64,000 bases of DNA from Comamonadaceae bacterium OH2545_COT-014 (GTDB lineage: Bacteria > Pseudomonadota > Gammaproteobacteria > Burkholderiales > Burkholderiaceae_C), in assembly GCA_003859965.1 (NCBI GenBank), contig RQYR01000005.1:62001-126000 (forward strand), read 5' to 3'. The translations under genes and the position numbers were made by a program. A model generated the notes under the pieces. The model saw only the letters and a program-made list of their open reading frames with translations, was not told the DNA's origin and ran no database searches. Positions 52,605 to 61,168 of the stretch are shown here, in pieces (the stretch's first letter is position 1; the number at the start of each line of letters is the position of its first letter).

Positions 52605-53165
52605 ATGGGCGCCGCAGGCAGGACGGGGATGAGGGAAGGGGCGTGGCGCCTGTGGCGCACGCTGCTGGCGCTGGCCTGGGCCATCGTCTCGCTGCTGGCC
52701 GTGGGGGCGGGCCTGATGCTGGGCCTGAGTCATGCGCTGGCCCGGCATTACGCGCCGGGCCAAACGCCCGATGCACCGTTCATGGTGCTGGTCCGCAGCG
52801 CCAGCGACCCTCGCCCGCGTGCCGTGTTCTGGAACCGGCTGACCCCGGACATGCAGCCCGTCACCCAGCCCATGACCTTGCCCGCCGACGTCCACGGCAG
52901 CGGCTTCGCGCGCCTGAAAGCCGTGGGTCCGGACACCTGGGAGCTGTTTGTGGATCTGGACACGGCCCAGCTCCACCAGCGCTACCGGGTCGTCAACGGA
53001 CAGATCCATCCCTTGTACGTGCGCAGCCACAACATCGTGCTGGGCGGGCTGGCGTGGATGCTGGCGTTTCCCGTGTGGGGGCTGTGCCGCTGGGGGTGGC
53101 GGCGCTGGCGGCGCGGGCGCTCGGGGGCGCCCCTGTCATGCGGCCGTGAGTGCCGGCATGAATAG
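52605..53165 (+). CDS. hypothetical two-helix membrane protein in the ccm operon
   Basis: A 186-residue protein I do not recognise. A helix near the N terminus (LLALAWAIVSLLAVGAGLML), a periplasmic part of about 100 residues without cysteine (DAPFMVLVRSASDPRPRAVFWNRL, LKAVGPDTWELFVDLDTAQL), and a C-terminal helix (VLGGLAWMLAFPVWGLCRWGW) with an Arg-rich end. It starts 3 bp after ccmF, so it is in the operon. The next 152 bp hold no gene. An ATG at residue 9 is an alternative start. Whether it takes part in heme handling is unknown. Confidence 0.65.
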   Translation: MGAAGRTGMREGAWRLWRTLLALAWAIVSLLAVGAGLMLGLSHALARHYAPGQTPDAPFMVLVRSASDPRPRAVFWNRLTPDMQPVTQPMTLPADVHGSGFARLKAVGPDTWELFVDLDTAQLHQRYRVVNGQIHPLYVRSHNIVLGGLAWMLAFPVWGLCRWGWRRWRRGRSGAPLSCGRECRHE

Positions 53166-53317
53166 CTGCCGCAAGAAGTGGTTCCGTATGCCCTTGTACC
53201 CCTTTCTTTTTTGGTGTCCGATGTGTCCATACCCGCTTCGGCGGATGACCGCAGGCCGCAACAGAAGGCCGCCAGCGCCCCGCGGTCGCTGCGGTCGCAT
53301 GAGTGACGAGGTTTTTC

Positions 53318-53899
53318 ATGACTGAACCATCACCCGGTTTGCCCGCCCCCGCCCCCCGCCGCCGCTGGCCCCTGTGGGCGGCCTTTGCCGCCGTGGCCGC
53401 GCTGCTGGCCTTGCTGGCCGTGGGGTTGACGCGCGACCCGCGCCAGCTGCCCAGCGCCCTCATCGGCCAGCCGTGGCCGGCGCGCGATCTGCCACTGCTG
53501 GAAACGCCCGATCGCCGCATGGGCCCGCAACACTGGCGCGGCAAGGCGCGCGTGGTGAACCTGTGGGCCTCCTGGTGCGCCACCTGCCAGCAGGAACACC
53601 CGGCGCTGATGCGCCTGGCCGCCGAACTGAAAGCCGCCGGCCATGCCGACCAGCTCATCGGCCTGAACTACAAGGACCAGCGCGCCGCCGCGCTGGGCTG
53701 GCTGGGGCGGCACGGCAACCCGTTCTTCGCCTCGCTGCAAGACGCCGATGGCCGGCTGGGCATTGACCTGGGCGTGTACGGCGCGCCCGAAACCTTCGTC
53801 ATTGACGCGCAAGGCATCATCCGCGCCAAATACGTGGGCGCGCTCACCGATGACATCGTGCGCGCCCAGATCCAACCCTTGCTGGAGCAACAGCGATGA
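53318..53899 (+). CDS. ccmG: thiol:disulfide interchange protein CcmG/DsbE
   Basis: A 193-residue membrane-anchored thioredoxin-fold protein: N-terminal helix WPLWAAFAAVAALLALLAVGL, the active site WASWCATCQQEHP, and the CcmG-type GLNYKDQRAAALGWL and GAPETFVIDAQGIIRAKYVG with cis-Pro. It reduces apocytochrome c or CcmH so heme can be attached. ACGAGG lies 6 bp before the ATG; a GTG at 53303 is less likely. Its stop overlaps an ATG in the ccmH frame. Confidence 0.95.
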   Translation: MTEPSPGLPAPAPRRRWPLWAAFAAVAALLALLAVGLTRDPRQLPSALIGQPWPARDLPLLETPDRRMGPQHWRGKARVVNLWASWCATCQQEHPALMRLAAELKAAGHADQLIGLNYKDQRAAALGWLGRHGNPFFASLQDADGRLGIDLGVYGAPETFVIDAQGIIRAKYVGALTDDIVRAQIQPLLEQQR

Positions 53900-54669
53900 A
53901 TGCTTTCACCCGCCACGCCGCAGGCCGCCAGGCTACGGCGCACGGTCTTGGAGCCTGTTCAAAGCCCCTGCGCGGCGGGCATTCAAGCGGCTTTGGGCGG
54001 TCTGCGGCGTGGCCAAACTTGCCAATGGCACGAGCCATTGGCCGCGTTTTGCGCCTGGCATCCCATCCCAAACCGCTGATTGCCCACTCGCGCCGAGACT
54101 TTGAACGGTTTCTTAGGCTTTTTTGGGCCTTGAGGCATGCCTGTATTGCCTTGATAGCTATATTTTTCGCAGCAATTGCCAGCGCCCAGAACACCGCGCC
54201 GCCCGCCGCGGGCGCGCCCGACCCGCTGGCCGACCGCATGCACCGGCTCACGCAGGATTTGCGCTGCCTGGTGTGCCAGAACGAATCGCTGGCCGATTCG
54301 CACGCGCCGCTGGCCATGGACCTGAAGCGCGAAATCCGCACCCTGATGGCGCAAGGCCAGAGCGATGCGCAAATCCGCGACTTCCTCACCCAGCGTTATG
54401 GCGATTTCGTGAACTACCAGCCCCCGCTGCGCGCGGGCACTCTGCTGCTGTGGGCCGGCCCGCTGCTCATGCTGGGCGCGGGCGGCTGGCTGGTGTGGCG
54501 CAGCGTGCGCGCCAGCCAGCGCCGCCCGTTCGCCCATGGCGGCCCGGCCGGCAGCCACGGCGATGGCGCCACCCTGGGCGCGGGTGCGGCGGGCGGCCCT
54601 GATGGCGCTGGCGATGGCTGCCACGGCGGTGATGGCGGCGGCGGTGACTGCAGCGACGGAGGCAGGTGA
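53896..54669 (+). CDS. ccmH: cytochrome c maturation protein CcmH with repeat-derived N terminus
   Basis: CcmH is the periplasmic thiol protein that reduces the CxxCH motif of apocytochromes; its active site is LRCLVCQNESLADSHAPLA, followed by a C-terminal helix (TLLLWAGPLLMLGAGGWLVW). The frame opens at an ATG coupled to the ccmG stop (ATGA) and gives 257 residues, about 90 longer than usual at the N terminus. Residues 19-73 are coded by a family 1 repeat and 74-93 by a family 2 repeat; the latter forms the hydrophobic signal (ACIALIAIFFAAIASAQ). Alternative starts are ATG 54025 and TTG 54130. The Gly/Asp-rich tail is also unusual. Confidence 0.88.
   Translation: MNAFTRHAAGRQATAHGLGACSKPLRGGHSSGFGRSAAWPNLPMARAIGRVLRLASHPKPLIAHSRRDFERFLRLFWALRHACIALIAIFFAAIASAQNTAPPAAGAPDPLADRMHRLTQDLRCLVCQNESLADSHAPLAMDLKREIRTLMAQGQSDAQIRDFLTQRYGDFVNYQPPLRAGTLLLWAGPLLMLGAGGWLVWRSVRASQRRPFAHGGPAGSHGDGATLGAGAAGGPDGAGDGCHGGDGGGGDCSDGGR
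53950..54113 (+). repeat. family 1 repeat, copy D (complete, inside ccmH)
   Basis: GGAGCCTGTTCAAAGCCCC at the left and its degenerate complement GACTTTGAACGGTTTCT at the right. The interior (GCGGCGGGCATTCAAGCGG, GGGCGGTCTGCGGCG, TTGCCAATGGCACGAGCC) matches copy A in reverse. The ccmH frame stays open through all 164 bp. Confidence 0.8.
54115..54173 (-). repeat. family 2 AT-rich repeat encoding the CcmH signal segment
   Basis: On the minus strand TGCGAAAAATATAGC, then ACAGGCATGCC, TCAAGGCC and CAAAAAAGCCT. It starts 1-2 bp after the family 1 copy, so the two elements are back to back. Confidence 0.7.
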
Positions 54670-55511
54670 TGAGCGCCTGGCAAATGTTCATGGCCGCTGA
54701 CTGGCTCTGGCCTTTTGTGCTGCTGGGCATGGCGCTGGTGGGGCTGCTGACGGCCAGCCTGGTCTGGGCCAGCGGCAGCGAAGCAGCCTCGGCAACACAT
54801 GCAGCAAATGCAGCAAATGCAGCACAGACGCCCCGGCCCGCGCCGCGCAGCGCCTGGCTGTTCACGCTGGCCGTGCCCCTGCTGGTGATGGCGCTGTACG
54901 CCGCGCTGGGCCACCCGCGCGCCATCAACCCGCGCGAACGCCAGCCTGTGCCCGACGAAGCCGCCGAAACCATGGTGGGCAAGCTGGCCGAACGCCTGCA
55001 AAGCCAGCCTGACAACCTGCAAGGCTGGCTGATGCTGGCGCGCTCGTACAAGGTGCTGGGCCGCTACGCCGAATCCGCCCAAGCCTGGGAGCGCGCCAAG
55101 GATCTGGCCTGGAACGACGTGGACAGCCTGGCCGAATGGGCCGAGGCGCGCATTCTCAGCCAGGGCCAGCGCTTTGACCGCCGCAGCCAGGAGCTGCTGG
55201 CGCGCGCCATGAGCCTGGACCCCGACCACCCCGGCGTGCTGCTGCTGCGCGGCCTGGCCGCGCTGGACCGGGGCGACACCGACGCCGCGCGCAAAGCCTT
55301 CACCACCTTGCGCAACCAGTACCCCGACGCCAGCCCCGACCGCAACGCGCTGGACGCCGCGCTGGCCCAGATCGACGCGGGGCAGGATCCGCGCCAGCGG
55401 CGCGGTGAACCGGCGGGGCAAGGCAAGCCAGAAGCGCCGCCAGGGCCGGTGGATAAAGCCCAAGGCGCTCCTGAAAAAGGAGCGTCTGATAAAGTCCGGC
55501 CGGGCGGCTGA
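54669..55511 (+). CDS. ccmI: cytochrome c maturation protein CcmI (TPR protein)
   Basis: A 280-residue apocytochrome chaperone: two N-terminal helices (WPFVLLGMALVGLLTASLVW, SAWLFTLAVPLLVMALYAAL) and a TPR domain at about 105-235 (LAERLQSQPDNLQGWLMLARSYKVLGRYAESAQAWERA, LLARAMSLDPDHPGVLLLRGLAAL, ARKAFTTLRNQYPD). TPRs bind the C terminus of apocytochrome c. The ATG overlaps the ccmH stop. The last residues (APEKGASDKVRPGG) are coded by a family 2 fragment. Confidence 0.92.
   Translation: MSAWQMFMAADWLWPFVLLGMALVGLLTASLVWASGSEAASATHAANAANAAQTPRPAPRSAWLFTLAVPLLVMALYAALGHPRAINPRERQPVPDEAAETMVGKLAERLQSQPDNLQGWLMLARSYKVLGRYAESAQAWERAKDLAWNDVDSLAEWAEARILSQGQRFDRRSQELLARAMSLDPDHPGVLLLRGLAALDRGDTDAARKAFTTLRNQYPDASPDRNALDAALAQIDAGQDPRQRRGEPAGQGKPEAPPGPVDKAQGAPEKGASDKVRPGG
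55464..55495 (+). repeat. family 2 repeat fragment at the ccmI 3' end
   Basis: GGCGCTCCTGAAAAAGGAGCGTCTGATAAA has the first hairpin (GCTCCTGAAAAAGGAGC) and the following GTCTG of the variant in ygiQ; the second half is missing. It codes part of the CcmI tail. Confidence 0.45.
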
Positions 55512-55639
55512 AGCCGTGTGCCGCGCCCTTGCGGGGGCGTTAGCAGTGAGTGCGGCGCCCGCGCCAGTGGGCGGGCGGCTGGCGTGGCCGGCGGAGACAG
55601 CCGCCGTCAGCGGGGTCAGCGGGGCCGACTGGGGCAGGA

Positions 55640-56626
55640 TCAGGCCGCTGCCCGCGCCTTTTCGCCAAAGCCGTTGCGGCCCGGAAACTCCGGCGCCAGC
55701 GCGCGGGCGTTGGGCATCTTCAGCCACAGGCGCAGCATGCGGCGGCGCAGGTGGGGCTCGGGGTGGTCGTCGAAGGCGGTGCGCGAGTGCAGCACGGCGT
55801 AGTTGTTGGCGAACTGCATGTCGCCGGGCGCCAGCATCATGTCGAGCCGGGCCTCGGGCGCCTGCATGGCGGCGTCGAACACGTCCAGCGCCTCGCGCTC
55901 CACGCGCGACAGCGGCAGCTGGCGCACTTCGTGGCCCAGCTCGATGTACTGACGCAGGTAGCGGCAGGCCAGCTTGCCCTGGTGGTAGCTCAGCAGCGGC
56001 GAGAGGCTGGGCAGGTCTTCGCCCATGTGGGCGTAGTACCAGGGCCGGTAATACAGGCCCAGCAGCTCGGGGCGCGTGGCGAGGATGGTGTTGTAGACAT
56101 GGGCCACGCTGACCAGGCTGGACAGCCCGCCCTGGCGCGCCTGGCGCAGGCACAGCAGGCCCACCACGTCGGACGGGTCGGTGTGGTAGGGCAGGTACAG
56201 GTTCGTTTCGTAAACGCGGGTGTTCTTGTCGCTGGCGTCGCCCACGGCCATCACTTCGCCCAGCAAATCGCCACGCGGGTTTTGCCGCACGGGGGCGCCC
56301 AGGTGCAGGCCGATGCCGTAATAGATGGCGCGAATGTCGTCGTCGCTGTAGCGCTGCACGGGCAGGCCGCGCACCAGCACGAAGCCGTGGCCGTTTTCCA
56401 GCGCGTCGGCCCATTGGGCCAGCTCGGGCGCGAGGGCATGGATGGGAAAGTCGTCCCGCTCGAAGTCGGGGAAGGCCTTGCCGCTGGCCTTGAGCGCAGC
56501 CAGCGCGGCGTCGATAGTGGCAATGGCCCCGGGCGAGAGCGGGCGCTGCCAGGTGCTGTCGTTGGCAAGGTCGGCGCCTTTCCAGGCGGCGGGGCCGGTG
56601 ATGGGCTGGGTCAGGATCAGGCTCAT
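55640..56626 (-). CDS. TauD/TfdA-family Fe(II)/2-oxoglutarate dioxygenase
   Basis: A 328-residue dioxygenase with the 2-His-1-Asp iron site: PYHTDPSDVVGLLCL (HxD) and the distal His in NNYAVLHSRTAFDDHPE. The Arg of RRRMLRLWLKMP is in position to bind 2-oxoglutarate. Such enzymes hydroxylate small acids, for example taurine or aryloxyacetates; the natural substrate here is unknown and no transporter genes lie beside it. AAGGAG lies 9 bp before the ATG. It converges with ccmI. Confidence 0.9.
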   Translation of the reverse strand: MSLILTQPITGPAAWKGADLANDSTWQRPLSPGAIATIDAALAALKASGKAFPDFERDDFPIHALAPELAQWADALENGHGFVLVRGLPVQRYSDDDIRAIYYGIGLHLGAPVRQNPRGDLLGEVMAVGDASDKNTRVYETNLYLPYHTDPSDVVGLLCLRQARQGGLSSLVSVAHVYNTILATRPELLGLYYRPWYYAHMGEDLPSLSPLLSYHQGKLACRYLRQYIELGHEVRQLPLSRVEREALDVFDAAMQAPEARLDMMLAPGDMQFANNYAVLHSRTAFDDHPEPHLRRRMLRLWLKMPNARALAPEFPGRNGFGEKARAAA

Positions 56627-56876
56627 GGCGGAAGGCTCCTTGTGGGCAGCGTGAGAAGGTGGGCAAGTTTAGGAACAAATGGCTGGGTAGCAAATGTCCG
56701 AAATGCCCGAAATCTCCGGTGCGGCCACGCCTGGATGGCCGGGTACTGGCTGAAAGCCCCTTGGCGGCCAGGCACCGCGGGGGCGGGGCGTTGCGCGCTG
56801 CGGAGTCGAGGATTCTTCCCCCCAAAGCTGTGCGCCGCGCACTTGGCCGGCGCAGGCCAAGACTTTGGGCAGGCGC

Positions 56877-57437
56877 TTATTTCCAGCGCACCGGCTCGGT
56901 GCTGACGCTGCCCCGGTCCGAGGCGAGGGTGAGCACGCCGTCCAGCACGGTGGCTTGCAGCTGCATGCTGCGCTCGGCCAGGGCGGCCAGCGCCTGCGCG
57001 TCAGCGGCAGGCAGGCGCCAGACGGTGAGTTTGCCGAGGCGCGCGAGCTTGTGCGCCATGCCGCGCCACCACACGTCGGCGGCGGGGCCGTAGGCATACA
57101 CGGCCACGGCGTCGGCCCGGGCGCAGGCTTTGGCCAGCGCCCGTTCGTCGGGCTGGCCCACTTCAATCCACAGGCGCGTGCGGCCGGTGAAGTCGGTCAG
57201 CATCACGTCGGGTTCGTCCGGGCTGGACAGCCCGGCGCCAAAGCCGATGCGGGCATCGCCGCCGCACAGCGCCTGGGTCTGGTGGGCGTTCAGCGCCAGC
57301 GCGGCCAGCCGCATCATCATGCGTTCGTCGGTTTCGCTGGGGTGGCGCGCCAGGGTGAGCGGCAGATGCTCGTAATGGCCGTGGTCGATGTCGGACAGTT
57401 GCAGTTCAGCCTTGAAAACGGTGGATTTGAGTGCCAT
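56877..57437 (-). CDS. yaeQ: YaeQ-family protein
   Basis: A 186-residue protein matching YaeQ (DUF1512/PD-(D/E)XK-like fold): MALKSTVFKAELQLSDIDHGHYEHLPLTLARHPSETDERMMMRLAALAL, then EPDVMLTDFTGRTRLWIEVGQPDERALAKA and YAYGPAADVWW. The nuclease-like core residues (D in EPDVML, E in IEVGQP) are present, but activity is not established for the family. The ATG at 57437 is the conserved start; an upstream in-frame ATG is ignored. The 250 bp before TauD hold nothing clear. Confidence 0.92.
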   Translation of the reverse strand: MALKSTVFKAELQLSDIDHGHYEHLPLTLARHPSETDERMMMRLAALALNAHQTQALCGGDARIGFGAGLSSPDEPDVMLTDFTGRTRLWIEVGQPDERALAKACARADAVAVYAYGPAADVWWRGMAHKLARLGKLTVWRLPAADAQALAALAERSMQLQATVLDGVLTLASDRGSVSTEPVRWK

Positions 57438-57833
57438 GCGTAGTGCGAATGCGTGCCTCCCCGTGCGCGTGCAAGACGGCGCGGGCGGGCGTGAAACAGG
57501 GTAGGCCGCCAGTGTAGGCGGGGCGATAGCCGGCAAGACGATGAATGGCTTTCAGGCCGTATTTGCGGCCTGGGGCGCTATTGTTTTTGATGACGTTATG
57601 CGCCGCGCAAAGCAAAGAAGTGGTCGGGCAGGGTATTGGGGGGTGGAGGTGATGCGGCGGGGCGCTGCAAGGCCGGGCGCGCCAGTAAAATCCGCCGCGC
57701 TAATGCCTGCTTGCCGCGCGGGCGTTGTTTGCGGGTGCCAAGCCGCTGCCGGCCCAGGCATCCGCCAGTCAGCACCGGCACCGGCGAACGCAGCAGTTCG
57801 CTTTTTTGTTTTCAGCCAGCCAGAAACACGCGC
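57438..57833. other. 396-bp divergent gap between yaeQ and ppiD
   Basis: Contains a family 2 repeat fragment (57541-57592). The rest is GC-rich with no conserved ORF. No strong promoter is seen; ppiD transcription probably starts within the last 150 bp. Confidence 0.4.
57541..57592 (-). repeat. family 2 AT-rich repeat upstream of ppiD
   Basis: On the minus strand CGTCATCAAAAACAATAGC, then GCCCCAGGCCGCAAATACGGCC and TGAAAGCC. The second hairpin, GGCCGCAAATACGGCC, is well formed. The T-run is missing. Confidence 0.55.
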
Positions 57834-59768
57834 ATGTTCGATTTCGTCCGCCACCACACCAAACTGATCATGGGCCTGCTGTTCGTGCTCATCATCCCCT
57901 CGTTCGTGCTGTTCGGCATTGAGGGCTACACCCATTTCAACGAAGGCGCCAGCAAGGTTGCCACGGTGGACGGGCAGAGCATTTCACAGCAGGAATGGGA
58001 CCATGCGCACCGGCAGGAGGTGGAGCGCATCAGCGCCGCCAACCCCGGCATTGACGTGGCCCTGCTGGACACGCCCGAGATGAAATACGCCACGCTGGAG
58101 CGCCTGGTGCGCGAGCGCGTGCTGGCGGCGGCCGCGCAGAAGATGCACCTGGTGACCACCGACGCCAAGCTGGCCAACCAGCTCAAGCAGGACCCGTTTA
58201 TCGCCTCGCTCAACAAGCCCGATGGCACGCTCGACATGACGCTCTACCAGCAAACGCTGGCGCGCCAGGGGCTGACGCCCGAAGGCTTTGAAAACGGCGT
58301 GCGCGCCGACCTGTCGGCCCGCCAGGTGCTGGCCGGGCTGGTGCAAAGCGGCTTTGTGCCGCCCGCGCAGGCGGATGCGGCTCTCAGCGCCTTTCTTGAG
58401 CGGCGCGAAGCGCAGGTGCTGCGCCTGGCGCCCGCTGACTTTGCCAGCCAGGTCAAGCCAAGCGACGCCGACCTGGAAGCCTTCTACAAAAGCCATCTGG
58501 CCGACTACCAAGTGCCCGAGCGCGTTGACATCGAGTACGTGGTGCTCGACCTGGATTCGATCAAGAAAGGCCTGAGCGTCAGCGAACAAGAGCTGAAAAC
58601 CTATTACGACCAGAACGCGCCCAGCTTGGGCGCCAAGGAAGAGCGCCGCGCCAGCCACATCCTCGTGGTGGCGCCCAAGGACGCGCCCGCGGCCGAGCGC
58701 GAAAAGGCCAAGGCCGAAGCGGCCAAGCTGCTGGCCGAGCTGCGCCAGTCGCCCGACAGCTTTGCCGCCGTGGCCCAGCGCGCCTCGCAAGATGACACCA
58801 GCGCCGCCAGCGGGGGCGACCTGGGCTTCTTCCAGCAAGACCGGGGCATCGACCCCGCCATCGCCAAGGCCGCCTTTGCGCTGGGCAAGGGCGAGATCAG
58901 CGACGTGGTGGAAAGCGAATTCGGCTACCACATCGTCCGCCTGACCGACATCAAACCGGCCGTGGTGCCCAGCTTCGAGCAAATGCGCCCCAAACTGGAA
59001 GACCAGCTGCGCACGCAGCAGGCGCAGCGCCTGTTTGCCGAGCAGGGGGAAACCTTCCGCAACGACGTGTACGAACAGTCGGACAGCCTGCAACCCGTGG
59101 CAGAAAAACTCAAGCTCAACATCCAGACCGCCAGCGGCCTGAACCGCACCCCCGCGCCGGGCGCCACCGGCCCGCTGGCCCATGCGCCTTTCCTGTCGGC
59201 ACTGTTCGCCGCCGATGCGCTGGACAAGAAAAACAACACCGAGGCCATTGAATTCGCCCCCGGTCAGCTGGTGGCGGGCCGTGTGAGCAAGCACATGCCC
59301 GCCCATCCCCGCCCGTTCGAGGAGGTCAAAGCCGCGGTGCGCGAGCGTTTCATTGCCGAGCGCGCCGCCGAGCTGGCACGCAAGGATGGCGCCGCCAAAC
59401 TGGCGGCCTGGCAAGCCCAGCCTGCATCCGCCACCGGCTTGCCGGCGGCCGTGGTGCTGTCGCGCGACAACGCGCAGGGCCAGCCGGCGCGCCTGGTGGA
59501 AGCGGTGCTGCGCGCCGACGCCACCAAGCTGCCGGCCTTCGTGGGCGTGGACCTGGGCAGCGAAGGCTACGCGCTGGCCCGCGTGGGCAAAGTGCTGCCG
59601 CGCGCGGCGGACGAAGCCAGTGACGCGACGGCCCAGGCGCGCCAGCAGTATGAGCAGGCGTGGGGCGCGGCCGAGGCGCTGGCCTATTACGATCAGCTCA
59701 AGGCCCGCTTCAAGGCCGAAATCCTGGCCCCCGTGCCTGCGCCGGGCAGAGCCGCTGCGGAAAACTGA
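57834..59768 (+). CDS. ppiD: periplasmic folding chaperone PpiD (SurA_N/PPIC)
   Basis: A 644-residue protein anchored by one N-terminal helix (KLIMGLLFVLIIPSFVLFGI). It has a SurA-type chaperone domain (DGQSISQQEWDHAHRQEVER, RLVRERVLAAAAQKM) and a parvulin PPIase domain at about 265-365 (RRASHILVVAPKDAPAAERE, SGGDLGFFQQDRGIDPAIAKAAFAL, SEFGYHIVRLTDI). A C-terminal helical chaperone region completes it. PpiD works at the SecYEG exit on outer-membrane proteins. tRNA-His follows 28 bp later. No strong ribosome site is seen before the ATG. Confidence 0.95.
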   Translation: MFDFVRHHTKLIMGLLFVLIIPSFVLFGIEGYTHFNEGASKVATVDGQSISQQEWDHAHRQEVERISAANPGIDVALLDTPEMKYATLERLVRERVLAAAAQKMHLVTTDAKLANQLKQDPFIASLNKPDGTLDMTLYQQTLARQGLTPEGFENGVRADLSARQVLAGLVQSGFVPPAQADAALSAFLERREAQVLRLAPADFASQVKPSDADLEAFYKSHLADYQVPERVDIEYVVLDLDSIKKGLSVSEQELKTYYDQNAPSLGAKEERRASHILVVAPKDAPAAEREKAKAEAAKLLAELRQSPDSFAAVAQRASQDDTSAASGGDLGFFQQDRGIDPAIAKAAFALGKGEISDVVESEFGYHIVRLTDIKPAVVPSFEQMRPKLEDQLRTQQAQRLFAEQGETFRNDVYEQSDSLQPVAEKLKLNIQTASGLNRTPAPGATGPLAHAPFLSALFAADALDKKNNTEAIEFAPGQLVAGRVSKHMPAHPRPFEEVKAAVRERFIAERAAELARKDGAAKLAAWQAQPASATGLPAAVVLSRDNAQGQPARLVEAVLRADATKLPAFVGVDLGSEGYALARVGKVLPRAADEASDATAQARQQYEQAWGAAEALAYYDQLKARFKAEILAPVPAPGRAAAEN

Positions 59769-59796
59769 AAATTACAGGCTATAATCTCGCGCTTAC

Positions 59797-59873
59797 GGTG
59801 GCTGTAGCTCAGTTGGTAGAGTCCCAGATTGTGATTCTGGTCGTCGTGGGTTCGAGTCCCATCAGCCACCCCA
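59797..59873 (+). tRNA. tRNA-His (anticodon GTG)
   Basis: A 77-nt tRNA with acceptor arms GTGGCTG/CAGCCAC. It has the extra encoded G at position -1 paired with the discriminator C, as required for histidine identity. The anticodon loop ATTGTGATT reads GTG, there is a T arm GGTTCGAGTCC and an encoded CCA. A TATAAT (59780-59785) is 11 bp upstream. Confidence 0.96.
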
Positions 59874-59935
59874 ATTCATCGCCGCAGAGCGCTATGCATC
59901 CCGTAGCGACCGGCAGACCCTCGAACTGAATGAAA

Positions 59936-59975
59936 AAGCCGTCCGTGGCAAGCCATCACGGACGGCTTTGTTTTT
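59936..59975 (+). terminator. rho-independent terminator after tRNA-His
   Basis: AAGCCGTCCGTG (59936-59947) pairs perfectly with CACGGACGGCTT (59957-59968) and is followed by TGTTTTT. Confidence 0.88.
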
Positions 59976-60421
59976 GGGCGGGGCCTTTCCTTCTTTTGGG
60001 CAAGCCATTGGCAACGCTTGTTATTGGAGGCGTGCCTTTCCTTCAAGGGCTTGGCCCTTCGTGCCGCCATGTCGGCTGGCTGGCTACAGGCCGATGGGTG
60101 TGTGGAGCCAAGCGCGCGACCTGCATGTGCGCTAGGCCGATGGCAGGCCAGGAGAACCCGTAGGCCCAGGCCGCTTCTTTCTGGAGCGTGCTGAATGAAA
60201 GTGTGCTTTCAGGCTTTATTCACGCCATCTATTGCTATCGTTTTCATATTTTGGGGCTTGGCGGCCTGTCAGGCCCATGGTGCAAGGCTTGGCTGACCAA
60301 CCCGCCATGTCGCTGCGCGTATGACGCAGGAGATGACCTGGCGGCGTGCCGTAACGGCTTGCTACGCCTGCGGAGGGTCTGGCACAGGGCCGTGGGGTGG
60401 GCGGCGGTACGATCGCGTGCC
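59976..60421. other. 446-bp gap between tRNA-His and the CHRD gene
   Basis: No conserved reading frame is seen. It holds a family 2 repeat (60200-60252) and a TACGAT hexamer (60408-60413) ending 8 bp before the next ATG. The first 220 bp show only low-complexity Gly/Leu-type coding potential without a start context. Confidence 0.4.
60200..60252 (-). repeat. family 2 AT-rich repeat upstream of the CHRD gene
   Basis: On the minus strand AATATGAAAACGATAGC, then AATAGATGGCGTGAATAAAG and CCTGAAAGCACAC. The second hairpin is weak, so this is an older or degenerate copy. Confidence 0.5.
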
Positions 60422-60940
60422 ATGAGCGAGTTTTCTTCCCCCTTCAAGCGCCGCCGCGTCTGGCTGGGCGTGGTACTGGCGGGTGTGGCATGGCTGGCCG
60501 GCTGCAGTGGCGCGCCGCAGCGGCCCGCACCGGGCGTGATGGCGCCGCCCATTCGCACGCAACCGCAACGCCAGCCGGAGCTGGCCGCTTTTCGCGCCCG
60601 CCTGGATGGCGGGCAAGCCGTGCCGGCCAATGAAAGCCCTGCCCAGGGCGAGCTGGTGGCCGTGTTCAACCGCCAAAGCGGGCTGCTGCGCTGGAAGATT
60701 TCTTTCAGCGGCCTGAGCGGCCCGGTGACGGCGGCGCACTTCCACTCTCCCGCGATGGAAGGCGAGGTGGCGCGCGCCGTGCTGCCGGTGGGCCGCCGCC
60801 TCACCAGCCCTTACGAGGGCCGCGCCGTGCTCACGCCCGCGCAGCGCGCCAACCTGCTGGCAGGCCAGTGGTACGTGAACCTGCGCACCGCCCGCTACCC
60901 GGAGGGCGAAATTCGCGGTCAGCTCATTGAGCAATATTGA
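60422..60940 (+). CDS. CHRD-domain lipoprotein
   Basis: A 172-residue lipoprotein: basic start, hydrophobic core VWLGVVLAGVAWLAGC with lipobox, then a CHRD domain at about 55-170. The domain has LDGGQAVPANESPAQGELVAVFNRQSGLLRWKISFSGL, VTAAHFHSPAMEGE, LLAGQWYVNLRTARYPEGEIRGQL. CHRD domains occur in chordin and in many bacterial secreted proteins of unknown role; the AHFH pair may bind metal. The ATG follows a TACGAT hexamer by 8 bp and lacks a ribosome site. Confidence 0.88.
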   Translation: MSEFSSPFKRRRVWLGVVLAGVAWLAGCSGAPQRPAPGVMAPPIRTQPQRQPELAAFRARLDGGQAVPANESPAQGELVAVFNRQSGLLRWKISFSGLSGPVTAAHFHSPAMEGEVARAVLPVGRRLTSPYEGRAVLTPAQRANLLAGQWYVNLRTARYPEGEIRGQLIEQY

Positions 60941-61168
60941 TTGAGCGCTGATTGAGCGCTTGATGGCGCGTGCCCGCGCCAGGGCGCAGCGCCAGTGATG
61001 CAGTAGGACGGGCACGGCCGGGGTAATACGAGGGCAGTGCCAGCGAAAAACCGGGGCGCTCCCTACAATGCCGCCTTGTTTTTTCCCCGCCGCTCGCCCC
61101 CTCGCCTGGCCGCCTTGCCGCGCGCATCCAGGCGCCTTTTGCGGGCCGCCTTTTGCGATAGCCCTGCA

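Noticed and set aside
50454-53030. An 858-codon open frame opposite ccmF
   Set aside because: Shadow of ccmF and the following gene; no domain is recognisable and its composition is typical of GC-driven antisense frames.
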